Shown: positions 42,460-52,449 of the stretch, one piece after another | Numbering within the stretch: position 1 is the first letter of the stretch | How the letters are laid out: each line of letters begins with the position of its first letter | Assembly (NCBI GenBank): GCA_002422605.1 | Contig: DISW01000025.1 | Location: forward strand, 124,001 to 188,000 | Direction: 5' to 3' | From: Bacteriovoracaceae bacterium UBA6200 | GTDB lineage: Bacteria; Bdellovibrionota; Bacteriovoracia; Bacteriovoracales; Bacteriovoracaceae | DNA: 64,000 bases | Translations under genes and position numbers: made by a program | The notes under the pieces: model-generated | What the model was told of the DNA's origin: nothing | Database searches by the model: none | Seen by the model: the letters and a program-made list of their open reading frames with translations, nothing else

Positions 42460-43449
42460 ATGGACCGTAAAAATCTCTTTTCCCAAGTATTAGTTAATGA
42501 AGCTGAAGCCTTAACTAAAGCCGCAGCCAGGATTGATAAGGATGTGGTGGATAAGCTCATTACCGTCTTTGAGATGCTGGCCCATACAGGTGGGAGTTTG
42601 ATTATTTCAGGTGTTGGCAAATCCGGTCTGATTTCTCAGAAAATTGCGGCCACGTTTTCATCTTTAGGCCTTCCTTCATTCTTTCTTCATCCAACCGAGG
42701 CCATGCATGGTGATCTAGGCAGAGTCACTAAAGCTGATGCTGTTGTTTTAATCAGCAAGTCAGGAACCACAGAAGAGCTTCTTAGTATGTTGCCATATGT
42801 TTGCATTCCTAAAGAACGAATCATCGCTCTTGTTGGCAAAGTTGATTCTCCTATCGCTCACCAGGCCGGAATCATATTAGACGCTTCAATTGAAAAAGAA
42901 GCCTGCATTAACGACCTCGCTCCAACGACAAGCACTACCTTAGCATTGGCCTTTGGAGATGCTATGGCGGTTCTTTATGAAAATGTCATGGGCGTATCTA
43001 AAGAAAAATTTGCAGTAAATCATCCAGCAGGGCTCCTGGGAAAATCGCTGTCATTAACAGTTGATCGCTTGATGATTCTTGCCAAGGATTGTCCGCAAAT
43101 TTCTGAAGAAGCAACTCTTCAGGAAGCGATTCTCGCCATGACCAAAAAGCCAATTGGTATGTGTGCTGTTATCTCTGGTCAGAGTTTAGTCGGTATTTTA
43201 GTTGAAGGTGATATTCGTCGCGCTTTTGCGAATAGTCCTGATGCCATTAAAACCCCGGTTAAAGATCTCATGACGAGAAACCCAGTCTATTTACCTCTTG
43301 GGATTTTAGCTTTTGATGCTCTCAAAACAATGGAGAGTGGAGAGAAACAACTGAACGTTGCTCCTGTCGTTGATGGAGAAAAGTTTGTAGGAGTCTTACG
43401 TCTTCACGATCTTTTTAAGGCCGGCTTTAATTCTTCCTTAAATAAATAG
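42460..43449 (+). CDS. kdsD: Arabinose-5-phosphate isomerase
   Basis: A 329-residue KdsD/KpsF/GutQ enzyme: an SIS sugar-isomerase domain (about 1-200, with SGVGKSGLISQKIAATFSS and SKSGTTEELL near 45-110 and APTTSTTLALA) followed by two CBS domains (about 205-325). It turns ribulose-5-phosphate into arabinose-5-phosphate for Kdo, part of LPS core, which fits the LPS-transport genes in this window. The 3' end overlaps the convergent lnt gene by 23 bases. GutQ is a paralogue with the same activity, so the symbol could be either. Confidence 0.93.
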   Translation: MDRKNLFSQVLVNEAEALTKAAARIDKDVVDKLITVFEMLAHTGGSLIISGVGKSGLISQKIAATFSSLGLPSFFLHPTEAMHGDLGRVTKADAVVLISKSGTTEELLSMLPYVCIPKERIIALVGKVDSPIAHQAGIILDASIEKEACINDLAPTTSTTLALAFGDAMAVLYENVMGVSKEKFAVNHPAGLLGKSLSLTVDRLMILAKDCPQISEEATLQEAILAMTKKPIGMCAVISGQSLVGILVEGDIRRAFANSPDAIKTPVKDLMTRNPVYLPLGILAFDALKTMESGEKQLNVAPVVDGEKFVGVLRLHDLFKAGFNSSLNK

Positions 43450-44986
43450 CTTTTCTTCTTTCACGAATTACCGTGATGACGAGTAAGAGTAAAAAAATGT
43501 TCACTAACGGAAAGACACCGTAGATCTGATACAAAGTTGCTTTGCCTGTTCCTAGAGGAACATTTATATCTAAAATACCTTCTGTATCCGTTCCCAATCT
43601 TTTTGATTCTGATCCATCTGGAAATATGACTGAAGTAATTCCCGTATTTGTACTTCTTACAATGGGTAATTGAAACTCCAACGCCCGCCATTTCGTTAAG
43701 AAAAGATGCTGACGTGGCTCGGCCGTGTCCCCATACCAGGAATCATTTGTATGATTCACGATTAAGTGATTATCTCCCCATTGGTTAAGAAGGCTTCTCA
43801 TGTAATTGGATTCAAGGATCTCGTAGCAGATTGGAGTGACAAAACGTGTTTTGTCTTTCAACTCCATGAGAGGGGTTCCTTCACCTCGGGCAAAGAGCGA
43901 AACGGCGGGAACAATGGAAACAATTTGGTGGTTAAAAGGACCGAAAGGAAGAGTTTCTCCGAAAGGGATCAAGATATTCTTATGATAGGCCGTCTTAAAT
44001 TTTCCATCGCTCATTAAGATGGAAGAATTAAAAACAGTTTCAATAAAATCCATAGGCGATTTGGTTGTATCCTGGTCATAACCTCCAATCAGGACTTCCG
44101 CTTGAGTCCTATCCATTATCCTTTCAAAAATTGGTTTTAAATTTGTCCGAGATCCATAGAAAGTATCTGGAAAAGCTGTCTCGGGCCAGACGATGAGCTT
44201 GGGTTCAAATCCGTTCTGAGTGAGTGAGAGATTTTCGTATTTATTATTGATTGATTCAAATGAGTTTACGTCGCCTCTTTCTGAAGAAACTTTTAAAAAG
44301 TTACCGATATTGGCCTGAACAATTCTTACTGGAAGTACATTTTCAGTCTGAATGGCCTTCAAAGGATAAAGGGCGTTGAAGAAAACAAAAATGATCAAGG
44401 CGCCCCAGACCTGAGGACGAAATTTTTTAAGTGCCAGTTGAGTGAAGATTTCAAGGGACACCCAATAGGTCATAAAACTAAAAGCCACCACACCCAAATG
44501 GGGAGTAAGACCGAGATAAGGAGAAAGATTTAACCATGGACTGCCCGCAAACGAAGGGAACTGCTGAGGCACGTATCTTTCCATGATAGTCATAACAAAA
44601 GCAGTGACCAGAATTCCTCTTTCTGAATACCATTGAAGCTCCGGACGAAACCTTTTCCAAAGAGCGTAGAGCCACCAGTGGGGTTGAAGGATGAGTGAGA
44701 ATAGACCACCAAGGATAATCGAAACGGCAAAAGGAAGTTGCCCAAATTCTCTTAGAGTATGGGGGATCCAGTAATAGCCGACAACATTAAGACCTAAATT
44801 ATAAGCAAGAATATGGAGAAGAGTGCTCTTTACGGTAGGTGCAACTTCCAGTCGCCAGAGGAAGAAGGGTAAAGCGATAAAAATAAGTGGAAGCCAGCCT
44901 TCCCCCAGAAAAGAAGGATAGCAGAAAGCGTAAAGCCCGCCGGCGAATGTGGTTAATGTTAATGAGAGGAGAAGAGACTTTTTCAT
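43427..44986 (-). CDS. lnt: Apolipoprotein N-acyltransferase
   Basis: A 519-residue Lnt. The first 200 residues form six or so membrane helices, then a nitrilase-like periplasmic domain. The catalytic triad can be read as Glu in WPETAF, Lys in YHKNILIPFGE and Cys in PICYE, and the NDSWYGDTAEPRQHL motif is diagnostic. It adds the third acyl chain to lipoproteins so that they can be sorted by the Lol system. The start at 44986 sits behind a weak AGAG site. It overlaps kdsD at the 3' ends. Confidence 0.95.
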   Translation of the reverse strand: MKKSLLLSLTLTTFAGGLYAFCYPSFLGEGWLPLIFIALPFFLWRLEVAPTVKSTLLHILAYNLGLNVVGYYWIPHTLREFGQLPFAVSIILGGLFSLILQPHWWLYALWKRFRPELQWYSERGILVTAFVMTIMERYVPQQFPSFAGSPWLNLSPYLGLTPHLGVVAFSFMTYWVSLEIFTQLALKKFRPQVWGALIIFVFFNALYPLKAIQTENVLPVRIVQANIGNFLKVSSERGDVNSFESINNKYENLSLTQNGFEPKLIVWPETAFPDTFYGSRTNLKPIFERIMDRTQAEVLIGGYDQDTTKSPMDFIETVFNSSILMSDGKFKTAYHKNILIPFGETLPFGPFNHQIVSIVPAVSLFARGEGTPLMELKDKTRFVTPICYEILESNYMRSLLNQWGDNHLIVNHTNDSWYGDTAEPRQHLFLTKWRALEFQLPIVRSTNTGITSVIFPDGSESKRLGTDTEGILDINVPLGTGKATLYQIYGVFPLVNIFLLLLVITVIRERRKAIYLRKN

Positions 44987-45007
44987 CTCTTCATTGTAGG
45001 GTAAATA

Positions 45008-46048
45008 TTAACGGTTTGCTACTGCACGCTTCGCAGGATTCTTAAGTTTATTTGAAACATCGTCTGCAAGTTCAATGGCGCGGCCAGCATCTAATTTACC
45101 TGCACCAAGAATTTTACCTTCAAAGTTTTTTACCTTAAGAGAAGAAGAGAGAATGATGTTTTTAATTTGATCATACTTCATGCCCGGGTATTTTGATTTA
45201 ATAAGAGCAGCTACTCCAGTAACAAAAGCAGTTGCCTGAGATGTACCAGTCATATACCCAGCGCCATTTCCAGGGATTGCTGAACGGATGCGATGACCTG
45301 GAGCTGCGATATCAACAGAGTTTTTACCGTAGTTTGATGAAGGAATGATATTTAACCCGTCATCATGAGCACCTACGGTAATGATATTTGAAAGACCGTA
45401 AGAAGCCGGATAGTAAGCGTGACGTTTATCATCGATATTAGAGCGTTCATTTCCAGCAGCTGCGATGACCAGGATACCTTTCTTTTCAGCTTCTTTAAGA
45501 ACGCGAAGTTCTTCTACAGAGGCTTCAGGACCGCCGCCTGAGTAGTTGATAACATCAACGTTATTATCAACTGCATATTTAAGGGCCTTGATTGTAGCAT
45601 CAAGATTGGCCTGACCGGAAGCTTTCGGATTGTAGTATTTAAGAGCAAGAATTTTCACATCAGGAAATATCGATTTAACGATTCCTGCAACGTGAGTGCC
45701 GTGACCATGGGCGTCGGAAGGTGCATATGAGACCTTGCCTGTAGAAAAATCAACGCCGTAATTAGTGGTTGAAGCTTTACCATTTGGAACATAAATGTTC
45801 TTGGCGAGAAAAGCATGATCACCTTGAATGCCGGTATCTACAACGGCAACGATGATGTCTTTATTCTTTTTAAATTTAGTCCATGAATCTTTTAGATTAA
45901 TTGAAGCCAAATGCTTATCAGGATCAATTCCCCATGAAGCATATCGAGAAATAAGAAGTTCAGGATTATAGGCAAGACCAGCGGCAGATACCACTGAAAG
46001 GTTTAAGCTGAGAGCTAAGGAGAGTAGAGTTTTAGCAGCTTTTTTCAT
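45008..46048 (-). CDS. Subtilisin-like serine protease (S8) without obvious propeptide
   Basis: The ATG at 46048 is chosen because AAGGA precedes it; a TTG at 46054 is also in frame. The 346-residue product has a signal peptide ending SAA and then goes almost straight into the S8 catalytic domain. The catalytic triad can be seen as Asp in VVDTGIQ (about D71), His in GHGTHVAG (about H118) and Ser in TGTSQATA (about S270). A usual I9 propeptide of 70-90 residues is missing; only about 45 residues lie between the signal and the Asp motif. Extracellular or periplasmic protease. Confidence 0.92.
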   Translation of the reverse strand: MKKAAKTLLSLALSLNLSVVSAAGLAYNPELLISRYASWGIDPDKHLASINLKDSWTKFKKNKDIIVAVVDTGIQGDHAFLAKNIYVPNGKASTTNYGVDFSTGKVSYAPSDAHGHGTHVAGIVKSIFPDVKILALKYYNPKASGQANLDATIKALKYAVDNNVDVINYSGGGPEASVEELRVLKEAEKKGILVIAAAGNERSNIDDKRHAYYPASYGLSNIITVGAHDDGLNIIPSSNYGKNSVDIAAPGHRIRSAIPGNGAGYMTGTSQATAFVTGVAALIKSKYPGMKYDQIKNIILSSSLKVKNFEGKILGAGKLDAGRAIELADDVSNKLKNPAKRAVANR

Positions 46049-46188
46049 TCCCAAATCCTTACCACGATTTTAAGTCTACCGGGACACCTTAATGGGTCCC
46101 ATGTAAATTAGTAAGCAAGGAACTTGCCAACTTTTGGTATAGGGTATTGAGAACTTAGATCGGCACTAGCGTCGAAATTCTGTAGACT

Positions 46189-46203
46189 GTCTAAAAGTTA
46201 GAC
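46189..46203. repeat. Short inverted repeat between subtilase and AMP-ligase genes
   Basis: GTCTAA, AAG, TTAGAC: a perfect 6-bp inverted repeat. A T run lies on the wrong side for ending the minus-strand AMP-ligase gene, so it does not look like its terminator. It may be a protein-binding site or chance. Confidence 0.35.
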
Positions 46204-46214
46204 AAAAAAGCCTC

Positions 46215-48620
46215 TTAGAGCGCGAAAGCATTAAGAGCGCACATGCCTAGTAAAAAGATACTACCACCTGCTTCCACAAGCTTAGACATTTTCCTGGTGG
46301 TCTTTGTTTTGAATAAAATCAAGGTTATGAAATAAAGGGCCGTCAGGGCATAGGCGATAGCCTTGTAACTCATAGAAAAGTTAAGGGGAATAAGCTCGAT
46401 TAAGCCCATGATAATGAGGGCGATTGATGCCTGGACGATAAGAGCGCCATTGATACCCCAGAAACGGGTGTAACTATCGGCATTCTCATTTTCTCGATCA
46501 GGGGACCAGGTTTTTCGGGCTATTTCATAGATAGTGTAGAGGAGAACGGAAAACAAAAGAACTGGTGCTAAACCTTGAGCTGTTTTAAGTTGCTCTAAAG
46601 AAATGAAAGGAAGGGCGGAATAAATGGCAAGAGGCACCAGGATGAGCTGATGCAAAATAAGATTTAGCGCTACTTTAGGATCTAGAAAATCTTTGCAGAA
46701 AAATTCCTGGGCCATGAGATTGGCCCAAATTTGCATGACAATCATGACTATCAAGTGAGACATACCCATGGAGAAGCTTAAGAGGAGCTCTACCAATATT
46801 GTTGAATAGAGAATACCTCTAACAAGACCTAAACTGATAATTCCGCGAGATAAAATTCTTTCAGGAAAAGCTTTTGAATCTTTATCAAAATCCTTAATTT
46901 CATCGGCCATGCGAAGCTGCAGCATGAAGAGAAAGACTGTACCCATCGTTACCCAAAGTTTTGTTTCCTGCCAGTTGAAAACTTGATTCAGCCAATTAGA
47001 AAAAAGATGGGAATAACCTGAAGTTAAAAGAAAAACGAAAAGAAGTATGGGGACCAGTGGAAATCTCTCATTCGTATAGGCCAATAAGCGATGGGATAAC
47101 GGTGATGAGTGAGTAACATTCATTAATTTTCCTTTATGGATTTCTTTCTTTAAAGAAGCTAAATCAATTTTTGAACGATGTCTTGCATCCATGGGCATGG
47201 AGCTTATGTGTTTTATTTCATCGAGAGGTAGGTTCTCTTCCCGGAAAAAGTCCTGAATCAGTTGAGTTGATGAAGATGCCCCTTCATAGGCCAGGATAAT
47301 TTTTTTATCAAGTTGGAAGTAAGCTGACTTGACCACACCATCCATCTGATCAATTTGATTCTCTATGGGAACTGGAAATAAATCCCCTGATGAGGTTTTA
47401 ACGGGATTACTTCTTCTTCCAATCATACTGAGAAAACCTTCAGATTCCAGAACGATATCGCCGGTTTTATGCCAGATTCGCCCTTTATCATCGCTCCATT
47501 TATTTTCATGAAAGGCTTTTTCATTATTCCAATAACGTTTTCCGACGAAGTCACCAGTTAAGGCCACTTCACCCACTTGGCCTTTATGATAAGGGTGAAC
47601 TTCTGAAGGAGGAGGAAGGAGTTCATATGTCAGGGCACTCACAACTCTTCCAAGTGGTGTTCCAATTCTTGGGTCTTCGCTCTTCTCGACAACTTCCTTC
47701 ATGGAAACAAGGGCAATAGGCTCGGCTTCTGTTGATCCATAAACCACCCAGCCGCCAATTTGAGGATTGATTTTCAGAAGACGTTCACAGATATCTCTTC
47801 TAACGGGAGCTCCGCCGGTGAAGACTTTTTTCAGGGGAAGTTCCATCTTCTTATCTTCACAATAGCGAATAAGTTTTTCTAGAATGACCGGAGAAACAGA
47901 AATGGAATCAACTTGATATTGGTTAATTTGTTGATAAAGCTCTTCCGGATTAATGGTATCAATTTTTCTTAAATTGCCTTTAATTAATACGGAAGTCATA
48001 CCTGATTTTAGATTACTCAGAACAAAAACCGGATACATGGAAAGATCAATCTCTTTTTCATGGTGATCGAAAAATGTATCATGGGCCTTTTGTTGAGAGA
48101 GTAGAAAGAGATGAGAACGATCGAACCCTTTAGGTATGCCTGTCGTTCCGGAAGTAAAAGTGATGAGGGCAGTGTGGTCATCATCAACTTGAATGACTTT
48201 CTCAAAGCGCTCATGAGTCGGATCACTGATCAGATTGTCGAGGAGGATTTTGTGAGGAATTGTACGAATGGATTTTTTTAAATAAAAGACTCGTGCCTTT
48301 TTACTGATAATTAAAAAATCCGGATTCACTTGAGATAAAGCACTTTCAATATATTTAGTACTCGCCCAGGGATCAACCAGCACTACGGTTGCACCTAATT
48401 GAAAACAAGCAGCAATAGAACAATATAACGGCCAGTCGAGTGGGGCGAGGAGGACAACTTTTGAATTTTTATTTACGCCTTGTTGTTTGAGTAGAAAACT
48501 CAGTTTTGTGGTGTGGTCGTAAAATGCTGAAAAGCTTAGCTTTGTGCCCTCTTGGTTGATAATAGCGGTGTCGTCCCCTCGGCTACTCAGCTTAGAGAGA
48601 GTCTCTTCCATAAGATTCAT
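46215..48620 (-). CDS. AMP-dependent ligase fused to a UbiA-like membrane domain
   Basis: I place the start at the ATG at 48620 (AGAG upstream) and not the TTG at 48644; the product is about 801 residues. Residues about 1-490 are an adenylate-forming ligase with TFTSGTTGIPKG near 155-165, GSTEAEPIALVSM and a KTGDI segment, and a Lys in DARHRSKID near the end. Residues about 515-800 form several membrane helices with a UbiA-type DEIKDFDKD (about 570-578) and a YEIARKTWSPDRENENADSY loop. Such a ligase would activate an acid as AMP ester or CoA thioester and the membrane half could transfer a prenyl-type or similar group. The pair of activities is inferred from domains. Confidence 0.82.
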   Translation of the reverse strand: MNLMEETLSKLSSRGDDTAIINQEGTKLSFSAFYDHTTKLSFLLKQQGVNKNSKVVLLAPLDWPLYCSIAACFQLGATVVLVDPWASTKYIESALSQVNPDFLIISKKARVFYLKKSIRTIPHKILLDNLISDPTHERFEKVIQVDDDHTALITFTSGTTGIPKGFDRSHLFLLSQQKAHDTFFDHHEKEIDLSMYPVFVLSNLKSGMTSVLIKGNLRKIDTINPEELYQQINQYQVDSISVSPVILEKLIRYCEDKKMELPLKKVFTGGAPVRRDICERLLKINPQIGGWVVYGSTEAEPIALVSMKEVVEKSEDPRIGTPLGRVVSALTYELLPPPSEVHPYHKGQVGEVALTGDFVGKRYWNNEKAFHENKWSDDKGRIWHKTGDIVLESEGFLSMIGRRSNPVKTSSGDLFPVPIENQIDQMDGVVKSAYFQLDKKIILAYEGASSSTQLIQDFFREENLPLDEIKHISSMPMDARHRSKIDLASLKKEIHKGKLMNVTHSSPLSHRLLAYTNERFPLVPILLFVFLLTSGYSHLFSNWLNQVFNWQETKLWVTMGTVFLFMLQLRMADEIKDFDKDSKAFPERILSRGIISLGLVRGILYSTILVELLLSFSMGMSHLIVMIVMQIWANLMAQEFFCKDFLDPKVALNLILHQLILVPLAIYSALPFISLEQLKTAQGLAPVLLFSVLLYTIYEIARKTWSPDRENENADSYTRFWGINGALIVQASIALIIMGLIELIPLNFSMSYKAIAYALTALYFITLILFKTKTTRKMSKLVEAGGSIFLLGMCALNAFAL

Positions 48621-48703
48621 AGGCACTCTTTGATATATAAACAATTATTTTAAAAATTGGTTATCATTTTACACATATAAAAAAATTATAGCTAGGATCA
48701 TCA

Positions 48704-51421
48704 ATGACTGCCAATTTCATTCTTTTGCCTACTTCTTCGGTTTCTCTTTTTGAGCAAACAGGCGGCGGTAAGGCCTTTCACCTTAAGAAAATGTTTGATC
48801 TTAATTTACCGGTGCCTGAGTGGGTGTGCCTGTCGAGTGACGCTTTTACCCTGTTCGTTGAGCAAAATAATCTTTCATCTATCATCTCCGAAGATATCGA
48901 CTTCGCTTCAAAAGAAAAAAGAATTGAAGAGCATTTCCTTAAGGCCTCTCTGCCTGAAGCTTTGAAAAATAATTTGCAAGGTTTCTTTGACAGCGTGAAC
49001 ATGAATGAATCCTATTTTGCTGTCCGGTCATCCGGAAGTGATGAGGATTCTAAAGACGCTTCTTTTGCAGGCCAGTTCTCAACTTTCCTTTTCCAGAAAG
49101 GTAAAGAGGCGATAGAAGAGTCGATTAAAAGATGCTGGGCTTCCGGCTTCTCTGAGCGTGCAATGACTTATCGTCGTGAAAAGAACCTTCCTTTGAAAGG
49201 GATTAAAGTCGCCGTAGTTATTCAAAGAATGCTTTTTCCTGAATCTTCGGGAGTTTGTTTTTCTCGTAACCCCATTGATCCTCTTGATAGAGATCACTTG
49301 TTAATCTCTGCCAGTTGGGGAGTGGGTGAGGGTGTTGTAAGTGGTCTTGTTTCCTGTGATGAGATTAAAGTTAACCGCACTGATTTCTCAAAAACGGAAA
49401 TTCAAATTGAAGATAAGAATATCCGTCTCGATTTTTCAAATGGAAAGATGGAGCAGGTAACGAATCAGGAAGCTGATATCAAGCGCCTTTGTATTGAAGA
49501 GAGTAGTATTCGGGAACTTGCAAAACTGGCCCTGGATTTAGAAGAAAAATTAGGCGGTGCTCAGGATATTGAATTTGCAGTTGAGAAAGGAAAAGTTTAT
49601 CTCCTTCAGACCAGACCTGTAACACATCTTCCGAATGATAATTTTTTTGATTCTAAGATTATGGGTGAGGATTTAATCCTCTGGGATAATTCCAATATTA
49701 TTGAAAGTTACTCTGGTGTCGCCAGCCCGTTAACTTTCAGTTTCGCCTCTTATACTTACCGTCAGGTTTATCGTCAGTTTATGGAAATGATGGGGATTCC
49801 TAAAAAGGAAATCGACGATAATGATCATGTCTTTAGAAATCTTCTAGGATTGGTTAGAGGTCGCTTCTACTATCACCTGATCTATTGGTACAAGCTGGTT
49901 TTGATGCTTCCGGGCTCAGAAAATAACAAGCAGTTCCTTGAGACGATGATGGGAGTTAAGAAAACATTGGATGAGGATGCTCAGAAGATGTTTGATAACG
50001 TGGGAGTGGCAGACAAGAAAACTCCTCTTAAAACGAAATTGTTTGTGACTTATATGACGGCGAAGAATTTCCTGAACATTAACTCTATCGTAACTAACTT
50101 TCAGCGGGATTTTGATAAAGTCTATCAGGACGCCAGGAAAAGAGACTTTAAAAAACAAAGTCTGAACGAATCCATAAATCTCTATAACTATCTTGAAGGT
50201 GAAGTCCTTTCCAATTGGAAAGCTCCTATCATTAACGATTATCTCTGTATGATTTTCTTCGGCCTTCTTAAAAAGTTAACTGATAAGTGGATTGAGACTG
50301 AGGGAAAAGTGGAAGGTACCCAGAATGACCTTCTATGTGGCCAGGGTGATCTGGAAAGTACTGAGCCAACGAAGATGCTTATGAGAATGTCCAAGAAAGT
50401 TGACCTTGAAAACTCTCATATGCGTGAAAAGCTCACTACTATGGCAGTTAAGGATCTTCTTGAAGATAAAGAAGTAAAAGAATTGATCTGGCCTTTCCTT
50501 GATCGGTTCGGCTTTCGATGCGCCAACGAATTAAAACTAGAGGAACCTGATCTGCATGATGACCCAAGTTTTGTCATCTACACTCTTGCTAACTACATCA
50601 AGATGAAAACCTATGATGTGGAAGCGATGGAAAAGAGAGAAGGTGAGATTAAAAGAACGGCCGAAGCAAAAGTTAATGCGAAACTTACATTCTGGCAAAA
50701 ACCGATTTATTACTGGGTATTAAAGCACGCCAGGATTGCGGTTAGAAATCGTGAGAACTTGCGTTTCTTAAGAACCAAGATCTTTGGCATCACCCGTCAT
50801 CTCATGAGAGGAATTGGGCATAACTTTCATCAGCTCAAGGTGATCAATGATCCGTCTCACGTCTTCTACCTTAAAGTAGAAGAGATTAGAGGAATCGTAG
50901 AGGGGAGAAGTCTTGGTGACAATTATGCAAAGATTGCTCAAGATCGCTTTGATCTCTTCGCACAGTACCGTAAAACACCAAATCCTCCTGACCGCTTCAT
51001 TACCAAAGGTGCAGCAGGACTTTATAATTATTTCCCAAGTGTTCTCTCTCAGCTTGATCTTCTTAAAGGTCATGGAATCCCGGATGATCCGAATATGCTC
51101 ATCGGTACTCCTTGTTGCCCCGGGGTGATTGAGGGAGTCGTGAGAGTTGCTAAAGAATTTGCTGATGCAGAAGGATTAAACGGCGACATCCTGGTGACTG
51201 AAAGAACAGATCCCGGCTGGGTACCTCTTTATCCAAGTTGTTCCGGACTCCTTATTGAAAGAGGATCTTTATTATCTCACTCAGCAGTGGTTGCCAGAGA
51301 GTTAGGACTTCCCACCATTATTGGTGTTAATGGAGGGCTCATGACCAAACTAAAAACCGGGGATAGAGTTCGAATTGATGCCTCAACAGGGATTATTCAA
51401 ATTTTAAGAGAGGAAGCTTAA
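48704..51421 (+). CDS. PEP-synthase-like protein (PPDK N-terminal and PEP-utilising domains)
   Basis: A 905-residue protein with an N-terminal ATP-binding domain (about 1-310, GGKAFHLKKMFDLNLPVPEW and AVRSSGSDEDS), a long central region (about 330-800) and a C-terminal swivelling domain with LLIERGSLLSHSAVVAREL. The phospho-His is about H859. This is the layout of PEP synthases, rifampin phosphotransferase and relatives that phosphorylate a substrate through a swivelling His. The central region does not look like pyruvate-binding PEP synthase, so the substrate is unknown. It heads the plus-strand operon and its start has AGGA upstream. Confidence 0.82.
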   Translation: MTANFILLPTSSVSLFEQTGGGKAFHLKKMFDLNLPVPEWVCLSSDAFTLFVEQNNLSSIISEDIDFASKEKRIEEHFLKASLPEALKNNLQGFFDSVNMNESYFAVRSSGSDEDSKDASFAGQFSTFLFQKGKEAIEESIKRCWASGFSERAMTYRREKNLPLKGIKVAVVIQRMLFPESSGVCFSRNPIDPLDRDHLLISASWGVGEGVVSGLVSCDEIKVNRTDFSKTEIQIEDKNIRLDFSNGKMEQVTNQEADIKRLCIEESSIRELAKLALDLEEKLGGAQDIEFAVEKGKVYLLQTRPVTHLPNDNFFDSKIMGEDLILWDNSNIIESYSGVASPLTFSFASYTYRQVYRQFMEMMGIPKKEIDDNDHVFRNLLGLVRGRFYYHLIYWYKLVLMLPGSENNKQFLETMMGVKKTLDEDAQKMFDNVGVADKKTPLKTKLFVTYMTAKNFLNINSIVTNFQRDFDKVYQDARKRDFKKQSLNESINLYNYLEGEVLSNWKAPIINDYLCMIFFGLLKKLTDKWIETEGKVEGTQNDLLCGQGDLESTEPTKMLMRMSKKVDLENSHMREKLTTMAVKDLLEDKEVKELIWPFLDRFGFRCANELKLEEPDLHDDPSFVIYTLANYIKMKTYDVEAMEKREGEIKRTAEAKVNAKLTFWQKPIYYWVLKHARIAVRNRENLRFLRTKIFGITRHLMRGIGHNFHQLKVINDPSHVFYLKVEEIRGIVEGRSLGDNYAKIAQDRFDLFAQYRKTPNPPDRFITKGAAGLYNYFPSVLSQLDLLKGHGIPDDPNMLIGTPCCPGVIEGVVRVAKEFADAEGLNGDILVTERTDPGWVPLYPSCSGLLIERGSLLSHSAVVARELGLPTIIGVNGGLMTKLKTGDRVRIDASTGIIQILREEA

Positions 51422-51423
51422 CG

Positions 51424-52449
51424 ATGAGACTAATTAGCTTAAATGATTATCCACAATGGAAAAGCGTATTCTGCAATCTAGGCAGCCGAGTTTTAACCGA
51501 TGTGGATAAACCCTTTGCTATGAAACCGGAATATGCCGATAAAATTCTTGATCTACAGTTTCCTGTACCATCGGAAGGATTTTTCTTTGAAGATCCTACC
51601 GGTGAATTCTTTGGAAGAATCTTCCTCCAGGGTTCTGTTTTAAATCCGGAAATTGGTCATTGGGGACTATTTCTTCTTTCAGATAAGCCGAAACATAGAG
51701 AAGGCTTTATTAATGTCCTCTGGCCGGAAATTGAAGGATGGTTTAAAACCTTTGGAATCAAAAAGGTTATTGGCCCTTATCTCTATACAACCTATTTCCC
51801 TTATCGACTAAGAAGTGATGATTTACCTGAACGTTATAACTGGGAACCTAATCAGCCTAAAATTGACCTGGAAGTATTTAAGGCCTTAAAGTTTGATGTT
51901 CACCAAACTTACTTCAGTAACATTATCGAAGGGTACGGAGTCTTTGCTACTAAGGGAACCCGTGAATACGAGGAAGCCCTCAAGGCAGGTTTTAAATTCA
52001 GAGAAGTCCGGAAGGATGATGTTAAAGAAGACATAAAAATCCTCTATGAGCTTTCCATGAAAGCTTTCACGGATAATTACCTGTTTGCTCCTATCCCCTA
52101 TGAACTTTTTGAGAGCATATATGTTCCAAGCTTTCAGAGTCTGGATTTACGTTTATCCTGCATTTTAGAAGATCCCCAAGGGAAACCGATCGGCTTTAAC
52201 TTTACTTTTATTCAAGACGACCAAATCGTCATTAAGTCTGTATGTGTGATTGATGAATATCGTGGCAAAGGCCTTCTCAATGCCACATTCAGATGGAGCA
52301 TGCTTCAGGCGATGAAGCTCTACCCTGATGTCCAGAAAGTGGCGACTGCCTTGATCCATGAAGACAATGTTGCTACTAAGCATGTGGCCAATCAATCCCA
52401 GGATCGAATGAGGCACGAATATGTCCTCTTAAGTAAGGATCTGGTATGA
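51424..52449 (+). CDS. GNAT-like acyltransferase
   Basis: The 341-residue product ends in a GNAT-type fold: a strand QIVIKSVCVIDEYRGKGLL with the acetyl-CoA-binding R.GKG, followed by a helix and a DVQKVATALIHEDN stretch. The first 180 residues are unrecognised. GNAT enzymes move acyl groups from CoA (or ACP) to amines. In this operon it might acylate a lipid or amino head group, but no direct evidence exists. It begins two bases after the PEP-synthase-like stop, and its stop overlaps the next ATG. Confidence 0.65.
   Translation: MRLISLNDYPQWKSVFCNLGSRVLTDVDKPFAMKPEYADKILDLQFPVPSEGFFFEDPTGEFFGRIFLQGSVLNPEIGHWGLFLLSDKPKHREGFINVLWPEIEGWFKTFGIKKVIGPYLYTTYFPYRLRSDDLPERYNWEPNQPKIDLEVFKALKFDVHQTYFSNIIEGYGVFATKGTREYEEALKAGFKFREVRKDDVKEDIKILYELSMKAFTDNYLFAPIPYELFESIYVPSFQSLDLRLSCILEDPQGKPIGFNFTFIQDDQIVIKSVCVIDEYRGKGLLNATFRWSMLQAMKLYPDVQKVATALIHEDNVATKHVANQSQDRMRHEYVLLSKDLV

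Noticed and set aside
48704..51421. Rifampin phosphotransferase or normal PEP synthase
   Set aside because: The swivel domain motif and the middle region differ, and the operon context is lipid-like, so neither specific name is supported.
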